From Candidatus Neomarinimicrobiota bacterium (GTDB taxonomy: Bacteria > Fidelibacterota > Marinisomatia > Marinisomatales > TCS55), in assembly GCA_018651745.1 (NCBI GenBank), contig JABIDL010000041.1, positions 1 through 64,000 of the forward strand: a DNA stretch of 64,000 nt. The letters are read 5' to 3'. Both the position numbers and the translations under genes were made by a program. The notes under the pieces are model-generated. The model made no database searches. It had not been told where the DNA came from and saw only the letters and a program-made list of their open reading frames with translations. Position 1 is the first letter of the stretch, and each line of letters begins with the position of its first letter. Positions 59,969 to 64,000 of the stretch are shown here, in pieces.

Positions 59969-60526
59969 TTATGCTACGCCGCCACGACCGGATATGTGAG
60001 ACATGTCAATCCCAAAAGAATTTACAGCAGAATCCCACTGGTCGTTTACGGGTGTATTAAAAATATAATCGGATGTTGCGGATTGCAATAACCAGTCCCC
60101 ATTTTCTATTTCGCGTTCTAGCTGATTGCTTGCCCAGCCGGCGTGCCCTAACATTAATTTGTAAAGGCTTGGTCCTTTTTTAATTGCTATGTCCTGAAGA
60201 ATTTCTCTATTGCTCGTCATTGAAAAATCTTTAGAAAGTTTCACTGTTCCATCTGTTTGATAAGTTGTGGGGTGCAATACAATTCCTCTTTCAACCAATA
60301 CTGGTCCGCCAAAAAATATCTTAGGAATCAATTGTAGAAAATCTTCTTCTTTGGTGAATAGATTTTCGAATAAATCTTGAATCTCGGGCCCTTCAAAAGG
60401 TTTATTAATTATCAACCCCATAGTGCCATCTTTATTATGTTCACAAATTAGAATTACAGATCGCCCAAAATAGGGATCCTGCATATGCGGCATGGATATG
60501 AGTAGGTGATTTTTTAATGTGCTCAC
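59969..60526 (-). CDS. YqgE/AlgH family protein (UPF0301)
   Basis: 185 residues, the normal length. Family blocks: LLISMPHMQDPYFGRSVI at the start, GTMGLIINKPF, FFGGPVLVERG and LMLGHAGWASNQLEREI. It is a conserved protein of unclear biochemical role (AlgH regulates alginate in Pseudomonas). First gene of the minus-strand yqgE-DMT-MFS series. Confidence 0.94.
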   Translation of the reverse strand: MSTLKNHLLISMPHMQDPYFGRSVILICEHNKDGTMGLIINKPFEGPEIQDLFENLFTKEEDFLQLIPKIFFGGPVLVERGIVLHPTTYQTDGTVKLSKDFSMTSNREILQDIAIKKGPSLYKLMLGHAGWASNQLEREIENGDWLLQSATSDYIFNTPVNDQWDSAVNSFGIDMSHISGRGGVA

Positions 60527-60659
60527 TTCTAAATGTAGGTTAATACATAGATTACTTTCAATTCCATAAATACACTATAACAAAAAAAGTAAATCGCTTT
60601 TTGAATCCCTTTAACCAAAGAGTAAATTTACTGATGTCCAAATCGTATTTATTTAGGGA

Positions 60660-63512
60660 ATGATGAAAAAATCAGGAAAAAATATTGTTATTAAGGGTGC
60701 CCGCCAGCACAATTTAAAAAATATTGATTTATCAATACCGCGCGATAAACTGGTTGTCATTACCGGTTTATCCGGCTCGGGCAAATCATCATTGGCTTTT
60801 GATACTATTTATGCCGAGGGGCAGAGGCGTTATGTAGAATCTCTATCATCCTACGCCCGTCAATTTTTGGGTCTTATGGAAAAACCGGACATGGATCACA
60901 TAGAAGGCCTTTCTCCAGCTATTTCAATTGAACAGAAATCCACTCAACGAAACCCAAGGTCAACCGTAGGAACCGTAACAGAAATTCACGATTACTTAAG
61001 GCTTTTATTTGCACATATAGGAAAACCGAGTTGTTGGATATGTAAGCGCCCAATCCAAAGACAGACGGTCCAACAAATAGTTGATGGTGTTTGCAAGTTT
61101 CCCAAAGGAACGGGATTTAATATTTTAGCCCCGGTTGTGCGCGGGCGAAAAGGTGAACATAAAGGTGTATTTGAACAGGTGAGAAAAGAAGGCTTTTTAC
61201 GAGTCAGGGTTGATGAAAAAATCAAAAAGTTGGAAAGTGCCATTAAGCTTGAAAAAAATAAAAAACATTCGATCGAAGTTGTCGTAGATCGCTTATCGCT
61301 GGAAGGCGATTATAAAGACCGCCTAATAGAATCGGTAGAATTGGCACTTAAAATTGGATCCGGTCTTATCATTATTCAAGAGCTCCCTAAAAAGGACCAC
61401 CTATTTAGCGAACATTTTTCCTGTCCCCATTGCGAAGTATCAATGGAAGAATTATCGCCTAGAATGTTTTCTTTTAATTCGCCTTATGGTGCATGCACGC
61501 ATTGTGATGGTTTGGGTGCTCATCGAGAAGTAGACCCGGAACTTGTAATCCCGGATAAATCTAAATCTATTATCCAAGGTGCAATAGCACCATTAGGAGA
61601 GCAACCGCGAGGGAATTGGTATGGAAGCATTTTGAAAAGTTTGTCAAAACATTATCAGTTTAACTTCACCACGCCGTGGATAAAGCTTGATAAAGATGTA
61701 CGACATATGTTGTTGTATGGTACTGGAGACAATGTATTTAAAATGAAATATTCGTCCAAACGGTGGACTGGTACGTATAGCGGAGGTTGGGAAGGAGCTG
61801 TTCATAACCTCAATCGCCGGTATAATCAAACGCAATCTCATCATATTCAGGAATGGATTGAACAATTCATGAGCTTAAAATCTTGCCCCGAATGCGGCGG
61901 TTCTCGCTTGCGCCCGGAGAGCATGGCAGTATATGTTGGCAAGAAAAACTTAGGAGAAATTTCATCTTTATCTATTGTAAAAGCACAACAATATTTTTCT
62001 GAGCTTACCCTTTCAAAAACAGAACAAATCATAGCAACCCAGATTCTAAAAGAAGTTCAAAATAGATTAAAATTTCTTGTAAATGTTGGTTTGGAATATT
62101 TAACACTAGACAGAGCCGCCGCCACACTTTCTGGCGGAGAGGCTCAACGTATAAGATTGGCAACCCAAATTGGATCCCAATTGGTAGGTGTCCTTTATAT
62201 TCTTGACGAACCATCCATAGGATTACATCCCAGGGATAATTCTAGGTTATTAAATACGCTTAAAGTTTTACGTGATTTGGGAAATTCAATTCTGGTCGTG
62301 GAACACGATAAGGAAACAATGGAAGAATCTGATGTGCTAATTGACCTTGGCCCAGGCGCAGGTGAGCATGGAGGCGAAATTGTATTTTCAGGGCCACCGC
62401 ATAAAATCTTATCTTGCAAGAAATCAATTACTGGGAAATATTTATCCGGTAAAAAGTCGATTGATATACCGCCACAAAGGAGGAAAGGGAATGGGAAATC
62501 GCTAATCCTTAAAGGTGCTCGAGGCAACAATTTAAAAAAAATAACCGCATCGTTTCCACTTGGGAAAGTTATTGCAATTACCGGTGTTTCAGGGAGCGGA
62601 AAAAGCACATTAGTGAATGAAACTCTCTTCCCAGTATTAGCTCGGGAATTAAATCGCTCTCGGGCATATCCACTTCCTTATGATTCCATTGATGGATTGA
62701 TGTATTTGGATAAAGTAATTGATATAGATCAAAAACCTATAGGCAGAACACCACGATCAAATCCTGCTACTTATACAGGTGTGTTTACTTTTATCCGCGA
62801 CCTATTTTCTCAACTCCCAGACTCAAAAATACGTGGGTATAAGCCCGGTCGCTTCTCGTTTAATGTAAAAGGCGGTCGTTGTGAGTCTTGTTCGGGCGAT
62901 GGAATTATAAAAATTGAGATGAATTTTTTACCAGATGTTTATGTAACCTGTGAAATTTGTAAGGGTGCACGATACAACAATAAAACTTTGGAAATTCGCT
63001 ATAAGGGTAAAAATATAGCGGATGTGTTAAATATGTCAGTTGAAAAAGCATTAGATTTTTTTCAACATATTCCTCCTGTTAACAAAAAACTGACCACACT
63101 TAACGAGGTTGGGCTCGGTTATATTCGTCTTGGTCAACAGGCAACTACATTGTCCGGAGGCGAAGCACAACGTGTAAAACTTGCTACAGAATTATCTAAA
63201 GCCAGCCGAGATCGAACATTATATATTTTAGACGAACCTACAACCGGGCTGCACTTTGAAGATGTCAATATGCTTTTATCAGTACTTCAAAGACTTGTTG
63301 ATAAGGGAAACTCTGTGATAGTTATTGAACATAACCTAGACGTTATCAAGTCTGCAGATTGGGTTATTGATTTGGGACCAGAGGGCGGCGATGCTGGAGG
63401 TGAAATTCTTTTTTCAGGAACACCGGAAAATATAGTTAAAGATAAACGTTCCTATACGGGACAGTTTTTGAATCCGATTATCAACATGAAAAAAGTGAAT
63501 GGGAAATCATGA
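60660..63512 (+). CDS. uvrA: excinuclease ABC subunit A
   Basis: Full UvrA of 950 residues. Two ATPase halves are visible: Walker [10 protein letters not shown] (36-44) and GVSGSGKST (about 643), each with its LSGGEAQR signature. Zinc-binding CxxC pairs lie in the first half (CPHC, CTHC) and in the second (CESC, CEIC). Recognises DNA lesions and loads UvrB in nucleotide excision repair. A second ATG three bases in could also start it. Its stop overlaps the next start (ATGA). Confidence 0.98.
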   Translation: MMKKSGKNIVIKGARQHNLKNIDLSIPRDKLVVITGLSGSGKSSLAFDTIYAEGQRRYVESLSSYARQFLGLMEKPDMDHIEGLSPAISIEQKSTQRNPRSTVGTVTEIHDYLRLLFAHIGKPSCWICKRPIQRQTVQQIVDGVCKFPKGTGFNILAPVVRGRKGEHKGVFEQVRKEGFLRVRVDEKIKKLESAIKLEKNKKHSIEVVVDRLSLEGDYKDRLIESVELALKIGSGLIIIQELPKKDHLFSEHFSCPHCEVSMEELSPRMFSFNSPYGACTHCDGLGAHREVDPELVIPDKSKSIIQGAIAPLGEQPRGNWYGSILKSLSKHYQFNFTTPWIKLDKDVRHMLLYGTGDNVFKMKYSSKRWTGTYSGGWEGAVHNLNRRYNQTQSHHIQEWIEQFMSLKSCPECGGSRLRPESMAVYVGKKNLGEISSLSIVKAQQYFSELTLSKTEQIIATQILKEVQNRLKFLVNVGLEYLTLDRAAATLSGGEAQRIRLATQIGSQLVGVLYILDEPSIGLHPRDNSRLLNTLKVLRDLGNSILVVEHDKETMEESDVLIDLGPGAGEHGGEIVFSGPPHKILSCKKSITGKYLSGKKSIDIPPQRRKGNGKSLILKGARGNNLKKITASFPLGKVIAITGVSGSGKSTLVNETLFPVLARELNRSRAYPLPYDSIDGLMYLDKVIDIDQKPIGRTPRSNPATYTGVFTFIRDLFSQLPDSKIRGYKPGRFSFNVKGGRCESCSGDGIIKIEMNFLPDVYVTCEICKGARYNNKTLEIRYKGKNIADVLNMSVEKALDFFQHIPPVNKKLTTLNEVGLGYIRLGQQATTLSGGEAQRVKLATELSKASRDRTLYILDEPTTGLHFEDVNMLLSVLQRLVDKGNSVIVIEHNLDVIKSADWVIDLGPEGGDAGGEILFSGTPENIVKDKRSYTGQFLNPIINMKKVNGKS

Positions 63513-64000
63513 AAACGCCCAATGAGCTAAAGCGCGTGTTTCCGCATTGGGAAATCACAAAAGATCTTATTGATCAGTGTATTGATATTATGCTAAACCT
63601 TCGGCAAAGCGGGCATCCGGGAGGATCGAGATCTAAAGTGCATGGAATGGTCGTAACATTGCTTTCAGGCGCAATGAGGTGGGATATTCGTGATGCGGGC
63701 AAGCGATTTGGAGACAGATTTGTGCTAGTTGCAGGTCACGCAAACCCTGTTGTATATGCAACGCTTGCTGTATTAAATGAAGCAATGAGAATCAAGTTTT
63801 CACAAACTTTCAATCCAAAATATTCACATTTTAAAGGCAAAGAATATCAACTTGTTTGGGAAGATTTATTAACTCTTCGGAATAATAAAGGACTTCCCGG
63901 TCACGCCGAAATGGAAGGTAAAACTCTATTCTTTAAATTTAATACAGGACCAAGTGGTCATGGGTCGCCCCCAGCTGCCGGAGAAGCGCTAGCATTAAAA
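63509..64000 (+). CDS. transketolase, N-terminal part (runs off the window)
   Basis: The first 164 codons of a thiamine-diphosphate transketolase-type enzyme, cut by the window edge. The start has a typical SGHPGG block (residues about 36-41), followed by a GHANP motif where most transketolases have GHA, and a TGPSGHG motif for the cofactor. It overlaps the uvrA stop by four bases. The catalytic core and C-terminal domain lie outside; a related TPP enzyme such as a DXS-like protein is less likely given the SGHPGG block. Confidence 0.85.
   Translation, partial: MKTPNELKRVFPHWEITKDLIDQCIDIMLNLRQSGHPGGSRSKVHGMVVTLLSGAMRWDIRDAGKRFGDRFVLVAGHANPVVYATLAVLNEAMRIKFSQTFNPKYSHFKGKEYQLVWEDLLTLRNNKGLPGHAEMEGKTLFFKFNTGPSGHGSPPAAGEALALK

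Overview
This is a 64 kb chromosomal window from an AT-rich, Gram-negative bacterium, with about 58 protein genes packed at high density and no intergenic gap over about 220 bases. Several features point to the Fibrobacteres-Chlorobi-Bacteroidetes side of the tree, and most likely to Marinimicrobia (SAR406): a secreted aminopeptidase ending in a type IX secretion-type sorting domain (YPNPFNP motif), a Bacteroidetes-style succinate dehydrogenase/fumarate reductase (short cytochrome b, large FrdA-like flavoprotein), lipid A genes (lpxB, lpxK), YqgE, FabA, PPDK and many beta-barrel and TPR envelope proteins. The phylum call is inference from gene content and style. I see no rRNA, functional tRNA, CRISPR array, insertion sequence or phage gene.

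Layout. 0.1-4.6 kb: acyltransferase, M1 aminopeptidase with sorting domain, DMT transporter, MltB-like lytic transglycosylase. 4.6-6.7 kb (minus): an rsbW-rsbV-rsbU partner-switching module. 6.9-8.2 kb: a divergent, highly repetitive protein made of about 37 nine-residue units, closed by a near-perfect terminator. 8.4-12.9 kb: an outer-membrane metalloprotease/propeller/barrel protein, a PrsW-like intramembrane protease and ApaG. 12.9-15.8 kb: aldo/keto reductase, Smr protein, phenylalanine 4-hydroxylase-like enzyme, TPR lipoprotein. 15.9-23.5 kb: one seven-gene transcription unit with its own consensus promoter and a strong terminator. It encodes three envelope proteins followed by MotA, MotB, a shortened FliF-like protein and a complete FliG, with no rod, hook, filament or export gene.

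23.5-33.4 kb: PPDK, an oligopeptide ABC importer (binding protein and two permeases), a glutamate-cysteine ligase-type enzyme, a C26 gamma-glutamyl hydrolase-type amidotransferase and a gamma-glutamyltransferase; this looks like a gamma-glutamyl peptide locus. 33.5-37.4 kb: DUF2231 protein and sdhCAB/frd. 37.4-42.1 kb (minus): TonB, two ExbD, ExbB, an S41 protease and an outer-membrane protein. 42.4-48.1 kb: two large paralogous FG-GAP/Ig-like proteins. 48.1-52.5 kb (minus): lpxK, DUF374 acyltransferase, lpxB, a methyltransferase and a Gfo/Idh/MocA oxidoreductase. 52.7-60.5 kb: small membrane proteins, YchF, divergent fabA and enoyl-ACP reductase, PAP2 phosphatase, TPR lipoprotein, MFS and DMT transporters, YqgE/AlgH. 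60.7-64 kb: uvrA and the start of a transketolase.

The best candidate for an undescribed system is the MotAB-FliF-FliG operon at 15.9-23.5 kb. It reads as an envelope-spanning rotary motor that reuses the flagellar stator and the rotor base but is joined to beta-barrel and TPR proteins instead of a flagellum. The second is the nine-residue-repeat protein at 6.9-8.2 kb beside the stress-type partner-switching genes.
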